A stretch of DNA of 7,617 nucleotides, from contig DAIUDK010000187.1 of the NCBI GenBank assembly GCA_036845725.1, positions 1 to 7,617 of the forward strand, read 5' to 3'. The notes under the pieces were generated by a model. It was not told where the DNA came from and searched no databases. It was given only the letters and a program-made list of their open reading frames with translations. Positions 1 to 5,942 of the stretch are shown one piece after another (the first letter of the stretch is position 1; each line of letters begins with the position of its first letter). Source of the DNA: DSWT01 sp036845725 (GTDB lineage: Bacteria > Chloroflexota > Anaerolineae > B4-G1 > SLSP01). Position numbers and translations under genes: made by a program.

Positions 1-209
1 CAGACGTAGAGTAACCGTTCGATGGCGATGTGCAATCCGGTTTCTTCTTGCATCTCGCGGATGAGACAAGTTTCCAGCGTTTCGCCCGGCTCCACCGCAC
101 CACCAGGTAGTGACCAGGCGCGTTGCACTGCTGCACCGACATTCTGCTCCACTAACAGGATGTTGCCGTTCTCAATCAACACGGCTGTGGCGCGTACTTT
201 GGGTTGCAT
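1..209 (-). CDS. Nudix hydrolase, C-terminus cut by window edge
   Basis: Likely hydrolyses a nucleoside diphosphate linked to another group, or a related pyrophosphate; the substrate cannot be told from sequence. The first 69 codons are present and the 3' end lies beyond base 1. A complete Nudix box is visible at residues 37-59 in the pattern GX5EX7REUXEEXGU: G37, E43, R51-E52, E55-E56 and G58 all fit, and the two glutamates of REUXEE are the usual metal ligands. The strand before it (residues 6-21) is the normal Nudix first beta strand. I chose the ATG at 209 because it lies 2 nt after the TAA stop of the upstream cupin gene. No strong ribosome binding site is visible, so translation is probably coupled to the cupin. 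Family is firm; specific function is unknown. Confidence 0.9.
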   Translation of the reverse strand, partial: MQPKVRATAVLIENGNILLVEQNVGAAVQRAWSLPGGAVEPGETLETCLIREMQEETGLHIAIERLLYV

Positions 210-211
210 GC

Positions 212-565
212 TTATAATCCCAGGTATGCGCGAGACACTGGCACCTTGTCAGCCTTTGCTGCCCCGCCTTGCAGTGCGGGCGTGTGAATGACGAAATGGA
301 AGTAATCGGAAGAGTTGCTCAAAAATGTGTGTGCTTCACCTGGCTCAATGACGATGATATCATCCTGGACTAATGTGATCGTCTGCTGCTCTACGCGCAT
401 TTTGACACTACCTCGTGTTATCAAGTAGATTTCTGTCATCTGCCGGTGCAGGTGAGGCTCATCCACGCCCTCATTCGCAAATCCGACTGCGATGCCTAGA
501 TCGGCATTCCATGGGCCGACATACCAACCTTTGGCAATTGTTGCGTCTGCTTTTTCGATGTGCAT
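212..565 (-). CDS. Small single-domain cupin protein
   Basis: A 117-residue protein that is almost entirely one cupin beta-barrel. Cupin motif 1 covers residues 33-52, with G33, H38, H40, E45 and G52 in the canonical spacing. Motif 2 covers about 69-84, with P75, G76, H79 and N84. H38, H40, E45 and H79 form a full metal-binding set, so it is probably a metal-dependent enzyme or sugar/small-molecule binder; the ligand cannot be read from sequence. There is no DNA-binding domain, so it is not an AraC-type regulator. The start at 565 is supported by AGGAG at 573-577, 7 nt upstream. An in-frame ATG 22 codons earlier (631) lies in repeat DNA and has no such site. The gene is tightly coupled to the downstream Nudix gene (2-nt gap). 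Sampled G+C is about 52%, below the lys genes. Confidence 0.86.
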   Translation of the reverse strand: MHIEKADATIAKGWYVGPWNADLGIAVGFANEGVDEPHLHRQMTEIYLITRGSVKMRVEQQTITLVQDDIIVIEPGEAHTFLSNSSDYFHFVIHTPALQGGAAKADKVPVSRAYLGL

Positions 566-572
566 GTTATCG

Positions 573-577
573 CTCCT
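573..577 (-). promoter_or_regulatory. Ribosome binding site of the cupin gene
   Basis: AGGAG on the minus strand, 7 nt before the ATG at 565. It decides the start: the longer reading from 631 would put this site inside the coding region and would encode intergenic repeat sequence. Confidence 0.7.
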
Positions 578-588
578 GCAAAAGAAAC

Positions 589-765
589 CACGAATCTTCA
601 CGAATATGCAATGGTCAAGATGATTCTGCAATCAACAATCAAAGAATTGTACACGGATTTGACGGATTCTACGGATTTTTTAAGGAGAATGATCCGTAGA
701 ATCCGTGTTCATCCGTGTACTACAATTGCAATATATGCTTCTGACACAGAATCTTCACGAATATG
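589..765. repeat. Pair of 17-bp direct repeats flanking hairpin element E1
   Basis: The same 17 bases, GAATCTTCACGAATATG, occur at 592-608 and 749-765, 157 bp apart and in the same orientation. A further shared heptamer, AATGGTC, follows each (610-616 and 777-783). The left copy contains two CACGAAT units 10 bp apart (589-595 and 599-605). The right copy has one exact unit (756-762) and one degraded one. They bracket hairpin element E1 almost symmetrically. They may be remnants of related repeat elements or a local duplication around E1; their length is large for a target-site duplication. No gene is seen in 566-787. Confidence 0.7.
650..719. repeat. Hairpin repeat element E1 (ACGGATT units), lysK-cupin gap
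   Basis: The left arm (650-676) has ACGGATT starting at 653, 662 and 671, an exact 9-bp period. The right arm (692-719) carries the inverted unit ATCCGT starting at 692, 701 and 711. The arms pair nearly throughout, with one bulge and a few mismatches in the outer half, and a 15-nt loop (677-691). There is no T-run on either side of the stem on the minus strand, so it is not a standard intrinsic terminator, although it sits between lysK and the cupin gene. It shares its architecture with three other elements in the window (1856-1917, 2999-3077, 7559-7617). Confidence 0.85.
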
Positions 766-787
766 GCAGAATTGTGAATGGTCTGTT

Positions 788-1840
788 TTACAGTATGTGC
801 AGCACATGGGCGAGCACGGCGATGGCTTTGTGATATTCGCGCAGATCAATGTGCTCGCGCGGTGTGTGATCGAGCGCTGAATCGCCCGGGCCGTAGGCCA
901 GGATTGGGCATTGCCACACCGGGCCGACGACGTTCATATCCGAGGTGCCGCTTTTGACCTTGAACTGGATGCGCCCGCCCTCGGCGTCGATGGCTTTGAC
1001 GAAGGCGCGCGCCAGTGGCGTGTTTTTCGCCGCGTGGTAGGCGACCTCGCCGCCGCTAAAGCGCAGGTCCGCATCTCCGGCGAACTCGCGCAGTGTGGTT
1101 TGCAGGTTTGCGATGTCGATCTCCGGCGGTAGCCGGAAGCCTAACATGAGCGTCGCCGTCTGTACGAACCCGTCGTCCTTGGAGTGCATCGCGCGCAGCG
1201 AGGGCGCGAGTTGCTCGAACATCCGGGGATGCGCGGCGTTATAGGCGTCAGCGTGTTCCGTCACCGCGCGCCAGAAAGCGAATGCCTCCTCGCATGGACT
1301 CGCGTCGGGCCGGGCAGTGTGCCCGATCTCGCGGGAGAGCGCATATTGCGCCAGCAGACGGCCTTTGTAGCCCGTCGTCACGCAATCCCACCGGCTTGGC
1401 TCGCCGATGATGACGGCGTCCGGCGCGAGTTTGTCCAGCAGGAAGCGCGCGCCCTTGGAGGTGGCGGCTTCCTCTTCCACAGCGCCGACCACGACGAGCC
1501 GTTTCCCGTTATGTGCTCCCGCCCGCGCCGCCGCCGTGACGAACGTTGCCAAAGACCCCTTCGCATCGACCGCGCCGCGTCCGTAGAGCAGGCTCCCCTC
1601 CTGCCGCACGTCGATGTAGCCGGGTACCGTGTCGATGTGACCAAGCAGCAACACCGCACGCTCACCCTCGCCGATCTCGCCTACGGCATTACCCGCGACG
1701 TCGATACCGGCGCGGAAGCCGAGCGCCTCCATCCGGTCGGCCAGATATTCGACGGCAGGACGCTCCTGCGTAGAGGGGCTGTACTGCGCCACCAGTCCTT
1801 CCAGCAGGTTATCCGCTTGGGTGTTATCGCACAGTGTCAT
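788..1840 (-). CDS. lysK: [LysW]-lysine hydrolase (M20 metallopeptidase)
   Basis: Last step of the LysW-dependent lysine pathway: hydrolyses the isopeptide-type bond between the C-terminal Glu of LysW and lysine, releasing lysine and recycling the carrier in the cytoplasm. The 350 residues have the M20/ArgE-DapE layout. H68 lies in GHIDTVPG, D92 in GRGAVDAKG (bridging ligand), E122 (catalytic base) and E123 in VEEEAAT, E147 in IGEPS, and H325 in DHTPREH near the C-terminus. Together these make a complete two-metal site. The insert domain (about residues 160-270) carries the family GHTARP motif at 173-178. The ATG at 1840 follows an AAAAAGG-like site. LysK is preferred over DapE or ArgE because lysX and lysW lie directly upstream. 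It is separated from lysX by 81 bp containing hairpin E2. An ornithine-releasing (arginine) role is possible if the system is bifunctional. Confidence 0.92.
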   Translation of the reverse strand: MTLCDNTQADNLLEGLVAQYSPSTQERPAVEYLADRMEALGFRAGIDVAGNAVGEIGEGERAVLLLGHIDTVPGYIDVRQEGSLLYGRGAVDAKGSLATFVTAAARAGAHNGKRLVVVGAVEEEAATSKGARFLLDKLAPDAVIIGEPSRWDCVTTGYKGRLLAQYALSREIGHTARPDASPCEEAFAFWRAVTEHADAYNAAHPRMFEQLAPSLRAMHSKDDGFVQTATLMLGFRLPPEIDIANLQTTLREFAGDADLRFSGGEVAYHAAKNTPLARAFVKAIDAEGGRIQFKVKSGTSDMNVVGPVWQCPILAYGPGDSALDHTPREHIDLREYHKAIAVLAHVLHIL

Positions 1841-1855
1841 CGTCGTTACCTTTTT

Positions 1856-1917
1856 GACAGGATTTGCAGGATTCGCAGGATAAGAAACAAATCCCGAAAA
1901 TCCTGTGAAGCCTGTCC
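1856..1917. repeat. Hairpin repeat element E2 (CAGGATT units), between lysX and lysK
   Basis: The left arm has CAGGAT starting at 1858, 1867 and 1876 (period 9). The right arm has inverted units starting at 1891, 1900 and 1909 (period 9). The strongest pairings are GACAGG (1856-1861) with 1911-1916, CAGGATT (1867-1873) with 1899-1905, and GGAT (1878-1881) with 1891-1894, around a 9-nt loop (1882-1890). It fills most of the 81 bp between the lysX stop and the lysK start, so it should lie inside the lys mRNA. No T-tract follows the stem on the minus strand in a way that would stop transcription cleanly. Confidence 0.8.
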
Positions 1918-1921
1918 AATA

Positions 1922-2767
1922 TCATGCCGCCGCAACCTGCAACGTGTAGTCGATGACCTTCGCCGGGATGTTGACGCCGGTGGTGTCGATGCTGTTGCGG
2001 AACTCCATCGTGTAGTTGATCTCGTTTACCAGCAGACCCCGGTGCTCGTCCTCGAAGATGTCGAGCGCGACGACGCCACCCCCTATGGCGCTGGCTGCGG
2101 CGATGCACAACTCGTGCAGCTCCGGCGTCACCGGACACTTCGTCGCCACGCCGCCGCGCGCTGTGTTGGTGATCCAGTGCGGCGAGGTGCGGTAAATGGC
2201 GGCGACAGTCTCATCGCCGATGACGAAGGCGCGGATGTCACGGTTCGGCTTGTGGACGTATTCCTGGATGTAGTAGATCGAGTGGTGGTAGGAGCCGAGC
2301 ACCTGCTTGTGCTCGAGTACCGTCTCGGCGGCCTCGCGGTCGTTGATCTTGGAAAGCAGCCGTCCCCACGATCCGACGCCGGGCTTGAGTACCACCGGGT
2401 AACCCATCGTCTCGATGGCTTCGAGCGCCGATTCCGGCGTGAACGCCACCATCGTGCGCGGGGTGGGGATGCCGGCGCGCACCAAAGCGCTCGTCGTCAG
2501 CAGCTTGTTGCCGCAGTTTTCGGCAACCTGGTACGTGTTGACGGTGGGTATGCCCCAATCCCGTAGCAGGAGGAGGGCGAAGAGCGCGCGCGAATGGTTG
2601 ATGCAGCGTTCGAGAACGACGTCGTACCGCCAACCGTTGTTTTGAATGTCGAAGATGATTTCGCGGTCGTCGATGATGTCGAAATCGACGCCGCGATTTT
2701 GCAACTCGGTGATGAGTAGTTTCTCTTCGACGCGGATACGAGAGCACAGGATTCCCACTTTGCCCAT
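1922..2767 (-). CDS. lysX: Alpha-aminoadipate-LysW ligase (RimK-like ATP-grasp)
   Basis: Uses ATP to join the amino group of alpha-aminoadipate to the C-terminal Glu of LysW, which protects and carries the substrate in lysine synthesis. The 281 residues match the family's usual length. ATP-grasp features in order: K88 (GNKLLTT), K128 (PVVLKP), the flexible loop GSWGR (132-136), E169 (IQEY), a WITNTARGG segment (198-206), and Mg ligands D236, E249 and N251. The C-terminal stretch NYTMEFRNSIDTTG (251-264) closely resembles what I remember of the Thermus LysX ending, favouring aminoadipate over glutamate (ArgX) as substrate. The start at 2767 is set by AAGGAG at 2777-2782, which uses two bases of the lysW stop codon; the 13-nt gap implies coupled translation. 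Assignment is firm; strict lysine versus arginine specificity is inferred. Confidence 0.95.
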   Translation of the reverse strand: MGKVGILCSRIRVEEKLLITELQNRGVDFDIIDDREIIFDIQNNGWRYDVVLERCINHSRALFALLLLRDWGIPTVNTYQVAENCGNKLLTTSALVRAGIPTPRTMVAFTPESALEAIETMGYPVVLKPGVGSWGRLLSKINDREAAETVLEHKQVLGSYHHSIYYIQEYVHKPNRDIRAFVIGDETVAAIYRTSPHWITNTARGGVATKCPVTPELHELCIAAASAIGGGVVALDIFEDEHRGLLVNEINYTMEFRNSIDTTGVNIPAKVIDYTLQVAAA

Positions 2768-2780
2768 GGTGATGTGCTCC

Positions 2781-2948
2781 TTATTCGCCCCAGTCTTCTT
2801 CTTCCTGCGGTGCGTAATCCACCGCGGGCGGATCGAGATTGATCACCTCAAGCTCAGTCCCGCAATCGGGGCACACCACGATCTCGTGGATAATGGCATC
2901 GATGGCCAACTGAATCTGGGCGGCGCACTCTGGACATTCTGCAAACAT
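2781..2948 (-). CDS. lysW: Amino-group carrier protein LysW
   Basis: A 55-residue acidic carrier protein, easily missed because of its size. The N-terminal half is a small zinc ribbon with two CxxC pairs, C5-C8 and C26-C29. The tail is acidic and ends in EDWGE, the hallmark of LysW. The side-chain carboxylate of the terminal Glu55 is where LysX attaches alpha-aminoadipate, and the bound intermediate is then carried through the later enzymes until LysK releases lysine. The start at 2948 has a near-perfect AAGGAGG site at 2955-2961. The gene is first in a lysW-lysX-lysK run on the minus strand, which independently confirms the identity. The second half, including LEVINLDPP (33-41), is the conserved family core. 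Confidence 0.96.
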   Translation of the reverse strand: MFAECPECAAQIQLAIDAIIHEIVVCPDCGTELEVINLDPPAVDYAPQEEEDWGE

Positions 2949-2954
2949 GATTCC

Positions 2955-2961
2955 CCTCCTT
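2955..2961 (-). promoter_or_regulatory. Strong ribosome binding site of lysW
   Basis: AAGGAGG on the minus strand, 6 nt before the ATG at 2948. It fixes the start of this very short gene and suggests high translation, as suits a carrier protein needed in excess over its enzymes. Confidence 0.8.
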
Positions 2962-2974
2962 GACTTTGACCTGG

Positions 2975-3003
2975 CTGATAGATTAATGACGCTTATTTGT
3001 CAG
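2975..3003 (-). promoter_or_regulatory. Candidate sigma70-type promoter of the lys cluster
   Basis: Read on the minus strand, CTGACA (2998-3003) is a 5/6 match to the -35 box. After 17 nt, TATCAG (2975-2980) is a weaker 4/6 -10 box. This would start the transcript near 2968, just ahead of the lysW ribosome binding site. The -35 box overlaps the outer stem of hairpin E3, so the element may supply part of the promoter. This is inferred from motif and position only. Confidence 0.35.
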
Positions 3004-3077
3004 CAGATTAAGCGGATTCAGCAGATTATTTTCTATAGAATAATCACAAATCTGCTTAATATGCTAAATCTGCTGAC
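2999..3077. repeat. Hairpin repeat element E3 (GCAGATT units), upstream of lysW
   Basis: The left arm has GCAGATT, GCGGATT and GCAGATT starting at 3003, 3012 and 3021. The right arm has AATCTGC, AATATGC and AATCTGC starting at 3049, 3058 and 3067. Both arms have an exact 9-bp period. The outer 11-bp stem (2999-3009 with 3067-3077) is perfect and an inner 8-bp stem (3020-3027 with 3049-3056) is perfect. The centre can instead fold on itself: GATTATT (3024-3030) with AATAATC (3039-3045), around a TTCTATAGAA palindrome at 3031-3040. It lies in the 319-bp gap between pirin and lysW, with the terminator at 3093-3135 on its other side. Confidence 0.87.
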
Positions 3078-3092
3078 GCAAACACACAACAA

Positions 3093-3135
3093 AAAACCAG
3101 CTTCCGTTTTGTGCACGAGGCTGGAAGCTGGTTTT
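3093..3135 (-). terminator. Intrinsic terminator downstream of the pirin gene
   Basis: A perfect 13-bp inverted repeat: AAAACCAGCTTCC at 3093-3105 pairs with 3123-3135 around a 17-nt loop. Read on the minus strand the stem ends in GG followed by six Ts and a T-rich tail, the classic Rho-independent form. It lies about 130 nt after the pirin stop and should separate pirin transcription from the lys cluster. In the plus direction the T-run is only four, so it is at best weakly bidirectional. Confidence 0.85.
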
Positions 3136-3157
3136 GCTTATTTGGACGCAAACGCCA

Positions 3158-3229
3158 TTATCCAGACTCGTCGTCCGGCTTGCTGCGCTTGCACTTCGTA
3201 TCGGTATGCTGATAGCAGGTATTCATCAT
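3158..3229 (-). CDS. Possible 23-residue small ORF, doubtful
   Basis: An ORF starting with two consecutive ATGs at 3229 and 3226 lies between the pirin stop and its terminator, so it would be on the pirin transcript. A GAGGG sequence lies just upstream, too close to the first ATG but plausibly spaced for the second. The product would be polar and basic-to-acidic with two cysteines and no recognisable motif. I do not recognise it, and a random ORF of this length is common. Confidence 0.15.
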   Translation of the reverse strand: MMNTCYQHTDTKCKRSKPDDESG

Positions 3230-3267
3230 GTCCCTCGGTAAGAATTTTCTCAGATTTGGCGAAATTG

Positions 3268-4134
3268 TCAAACGGGCGGGAAGGTTCCGGCGCGCAATTC
3301 CTTCAGCGTTTGCAGGATTTCTTCGTGCGTGTTCATCACGAATGGGCCGTAGCGGGCGACGGGTTCGTGCAGCGGTTTCCCGGCAATCAACAAGAAGCGC
3401 ACGCCCTCGTTTCCGGTCTGCACTTCGAGAAGATCGCCGTCGCCAAAAATGGCGAGCTGCGTCGCGGCGATGTCTGTCCCTGCGCTGCCGTCCGCCACGC
3501 CGAACGTGCCCGCACCTTCGAAGACGTATGCGAGCGCGGTGTGCCCGCGTTCGATGACCTGCACGAAGCTGCTGTGCGATGGAATGGCGACGTCCAAAAA
3601 CAGCGGGTCCGCGACGATGTCCGTCACTGGCCCTGGAACGCCGTCCACCTCCCCGGCGACGACGCGGATGCGAATCCCGTTGGGGCGTTCTACATCCGGG
3701 ATGCTCGCGGCGGGTACGTCCTGGTAGCGTGGTTTCATCATTTTGTCTTTTGCGGGCAGGTTCACCCACAACTGGAAACCTTCCAGTACGCCCTCGTGCC
3801 GTTGCGGCATTTCCTCGTGCAGGATGCCGCGCCCGGCGGTCATCCATTGCACGTCGCCCGCGGTGAGGTCACCGACGTTACCGATGCTGTCGCGGTGGCG
3901 CACCAGCCCGTCGAGTAGGTAGGTGACGGTTTCGATGCCCCGGTGGGGGTGCATCGGGAAGCCCGCGACGAAGTCCACCGCATTGTGGGAGCGGAAGTCG
4001 TCCAACAGCAGAAATGGATCGGCGTAATCGAGCGCCCGCGAGGCGATGCTGCGCCGCAGTTTGACGCCTGCGCCCTCTGTCACCGGTTCTGGTTCTACAA
4101 GCCGGATAACCCGGCGGGGAATCTGTGTGCTCAT
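3268..4134 (-). CDS. Pirin family protein (bicupin)
   Basis: A 288-residue bicupin of the pirin (YhaK/YhhW-like) family. The N-terminal cupin holds the metal site: H62 and H64 in MHPHRG, H106 and E108 in ILHEE, with spacing close to the H-x-H...H-x-E set of human pirin. The C-terminal domain (about 155-255) is a second cupin that seems to lack metal ligands, as is usual. Some family members show quercetin 2,3-dioxygenase activity, but most bacterial ones have no assigned role, so no reaction is claimed. The conserved early motif LLLDDF is at 42-47. The start at 4134 is set by a strong AAAGGAGG site at 4140-4147. It has its own promoter upstream and a terminator downstream, so it is probably monocistronic. 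Confidence 0.92.
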   Translation of the reverse strand: MSTQIPRRVIRLVEPEPVTEGAGVKLRRSIASRALDYADPFLLLDDFRSHNAVDFVAGFPMHPHRGIETVTYLLDGLVRHRDSIGNVGDLTAGDVQWMTAGRGILHEEMPQRHEGVLEGFQLWVNLPAKDKMMKPRYQDVPAASIPDVERPNGIRIRVVAGEVDGVPGPVTDIVADPLFLDVAIPSHSSFVQVIERGHTALAYVFEGAGTFGVADGSAGTDIAATQLAIFGDGDLLEVQTGNEGVRFLLIAGKPLHEPVARYGPFVMNTHEEILQTLKELRAGTFPPV

Positions 4135-4200
4135 ATCGTCCTCCTTTATTCTGACGGCGAGTCGGATGTTTTATGTCCAATTAAGAAGATTAGTGTCGGA

Positions 4201-4228
4201 ATATTAACATAAAAGGAGAGGCTGTCAA
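4201..4228 (-). promoter_or_regulatory. Sigma70-type promoter of the pirin gene
   Basis: On the minus strand a perfect TTGACA (4223-4228) is followed after 16 nt by TAATAT (4201-4206). A TG directly before the -10, separated by one base, gives an extended -10 form. It lies in the 103-bp gap between the permease stop and the pirin start and predicts a 5' leader of about 60 nt. The only sizeable gap in the window with no hairpin repeat is this one. Confidence 0.65.
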
Positions 4229-4237
4229 GCCTGGTCG

Positions 4238-5941
4238 TTATGTTTCCGTGATCACGGCTTCCAGAATGGCGTGTTCGCGGCTTTGTAATAGCTTCGCCAA
4301 TGGCTTGAGTGTGATCGCGTACAGCCCCACGCTGTAGAGGAACGCCACGGGAATGGTGACGAACAATGCGGGTTTCCACAGGATATACGGCAGCACCAGG
4401 AGCAGGGCCATCGGGATGCCGGAAATGAACCACGCCAGCATCCCCCACATATTGCCGCGCTGGCGTGTGCCGGAAGTGTACTGGAGTTGCATCCGGTACG
4501 GGCCGATGATCGCTGCGAGCGTATACAGAGGGCTGCCGCTGATTTGCATACATAATCCCAGGCACAGTTCCATAGGGACGATAGTCCAGTTATAAGTAAA
4601 CACACCCATCGCGACGAGTACCAAGGTATATAGCGCCACGGCGACGATGAAGGCGATTGCATTCGCCGAGACGATGATCTGGCGTCGATCGACCGGCGAC
4701 AACGCGAGCGCGCCGAACCCCTCCCGATCGATAATGCCGAAGTAGTTCGACGTGATATTCATGTTGATCATCATGCTCATCATCACTATGACCATCAAAC
4801 CGGCGACCAGCGGCGCGTAAATCTGGAAGTCGGTGTCTTCGGTGCCTGGCTGCCAGAGGATGAACACCGCCGGTAGAATCGCCAACAGCCCGGCGAAGAT
4901 CATCCGCCGTGTGGCAGGGCTACGCCAGAGATAGAGCCAGTCCTTACGCAGAAGCGCCCAGAATGTCGGCGGGCCAGGTAAACGTCCGGTGAAGCGCGAT
5001 TCGCGGGTGCGCACGCGCTCCGCACCCAAGCCGACCGCCGCACCCTGCATTAGCCGCCGCGTGATGCCCGCGTGCAGCCACAGCAGCAGCCCAACGGCCG
5101 CCAGCGAGATGGCCAAGAAAAGCACGCTGCGACCCCAGTCTCCGGCGGACGCGGAGGCCATGCCCGCTGTAGCCCAACCGGCAGGCAGCCACGTCAACAC
5201 GCGCGAGGGGCGCAGAATTTCCAGGAACTGGCTCGGATTTTGCGCGGTTCCCAATTGGGCGAGCAAATCTTGGATTGGTAGTTTTTGCAGCCAGTGGATG
5301 TTCTCATAGTTCTGGATGAGCATCTGGATGATCGACTGCCCGAATCCCAACAGCATAAACGGCAGCATCATCACCGTGATCACCAACGTGCGCAGACGCC
5401 GGTCTCCGGCAACGAGGTCAAAGAGGTCTTCCATAATCCGGCCTGTGAGCACGAGTATGGCGAAGGTCGGTAGAGCGCCCAACAAAATGATCGGCAGCGC
5501 CAGCGGTTGGTGCCACGCCAGCCCGATGATCTCCCCACCCAGGAGGAGCACCGACCACACGCCGGTCATCGTCAGCAGCGAGATGAGCGTGCTGCCCACC
5601 ACGATGCTGCGGAAGCGGATCGGGTACGCGAACAGGCGCGACATCTCGAAGCGTTCCACGATCTGTGAGCTGTACGACGCCGGTAAAATCAGCCATATTG
5701 CGAACAGGCCGTTGTTCACCAGCATCAGGAATTCGTAGTTGGCCTGGGGGGTAAACAGTAGGATGCCGAGGACGGCAATGCCGATTCCCATTCCCACGAA
5801 AAACGGTAACGCAAACACAAAACTCACAACCTGGAGCACGACTCTCGCCACGTACAACCGTTCGCTGGCTCGGCGCGTGCGGAACATCGCCACGGTGAGC
5901 CGGCCCTGGAGCCACAGCAAGTTCTTCAGATCGCGCCACAT
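4238..5941 (-). CDS. ABC transporter permease, about 12 membrane segments
   Basis: A 567-residue inner-membrane protein that pairs with the ATPase encoded just upstream; the start at 5941 lies one base after its stop (TAG-T-ATG), so translation is coupled. Hydrophobic segments are visible at about 36-63, 71-90, 115-138, 148-166, 184-204, 273-291, 346-364, 376-394, 427-449, 456-480 (weak), 499-520 and 525-545. A long hydrophilic loop (about 292-340) splits it into two six-segment halves. Both halves share a cytoplasmic motif: FAYPIRFRSIVV (104-115) resembles LALSPVDRRQII (412-423). This points to a duplicated ABC-2-type domain, so one chain could form the whole membrane part. It is probably an exporter; the substrate is unknown. 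Confidence 0.85.
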   Translation of the reverse strand: MWRDLKNLLWLQGRLTVAMFRTRRASERLYVARVVLQVVSFVFALPFFVGMGIGIAVLGILLFTPQANYEFLMLVNNGLFAIWLILPASYSSQIVERFEMSRLFAYPIRFRSIVVGSTLISLLTMTGVWSVLLLGGEIIGLAWHQPLALPIILLGALPTFAILVLTGRIMEDLFDLVAGDRRLRTLVITVMMLPFMLLGFGQSIIQMLIQNYENIHWLQKLPIQDLLAQLGTAQNPSQFLEILRPSRVLTWLPAGWATAGMASASAGDWGRSVLFLAISLAAVGLLLWLHAGITRRLMQGAAVGLGAERVRTRESRFTGRLPGPPTFWALLRKDWLYLWRSPATRRMIFAGLLAILPAVFILWQPGTEDTDFQIYAPLVAGLMVIVMMSMMINMNITSNYFGIIDREGFGALALSPVDRRQIIVSANAIAFIVAVALYTLVLVAMGVFTYNWTIVPMELCLGLCMQISGSPLYTLAAIIGPYRMQLQYTSGTRQRGNMWGMLAWFISGIPMALLLVLPYILWKPALFVTIPVAFLYSVGLYAITLKPLAKLLQSREHAILEAVITET

Positions 5942-5942
5942 A

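Noticed and set aside
566..631. Longer cupin start at 631
   Set aside because: The extra 22 residues are encoded by repeat DNA, lie before the cupin fold, and the good ribosome binding site is at 573-577.
650..719. E1 (and the other hairpins) as CRISPR arrays
   Set aside because: Units are only 7-9 bp, are head-to-tail without unique spacers, and reverse direction at the centre. There are no cas genes in the window.
650..719. E1 as an intrinsic terminator for lysK
   Set aside because: The stem is plausible but no T-run follows it on the minus strand, unlike the true terminator at 3093-3135.
1184..2566. 460-codon plus-strand open frame
   Set aside because: It lies antisense to lysK and lysX, crosses the intergenic hairpin, and its translation is Arg/Asp/His-rich with no fold or motif; it is a shadow of GC-rich minus-strand genes.
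2947..3918. 323-codon plus-strand open frame
   Set aside because: It begins in the lysW start region, runs through the E3 hairpin and terminator, and then antisense through pirin; its sequence shows no domain.
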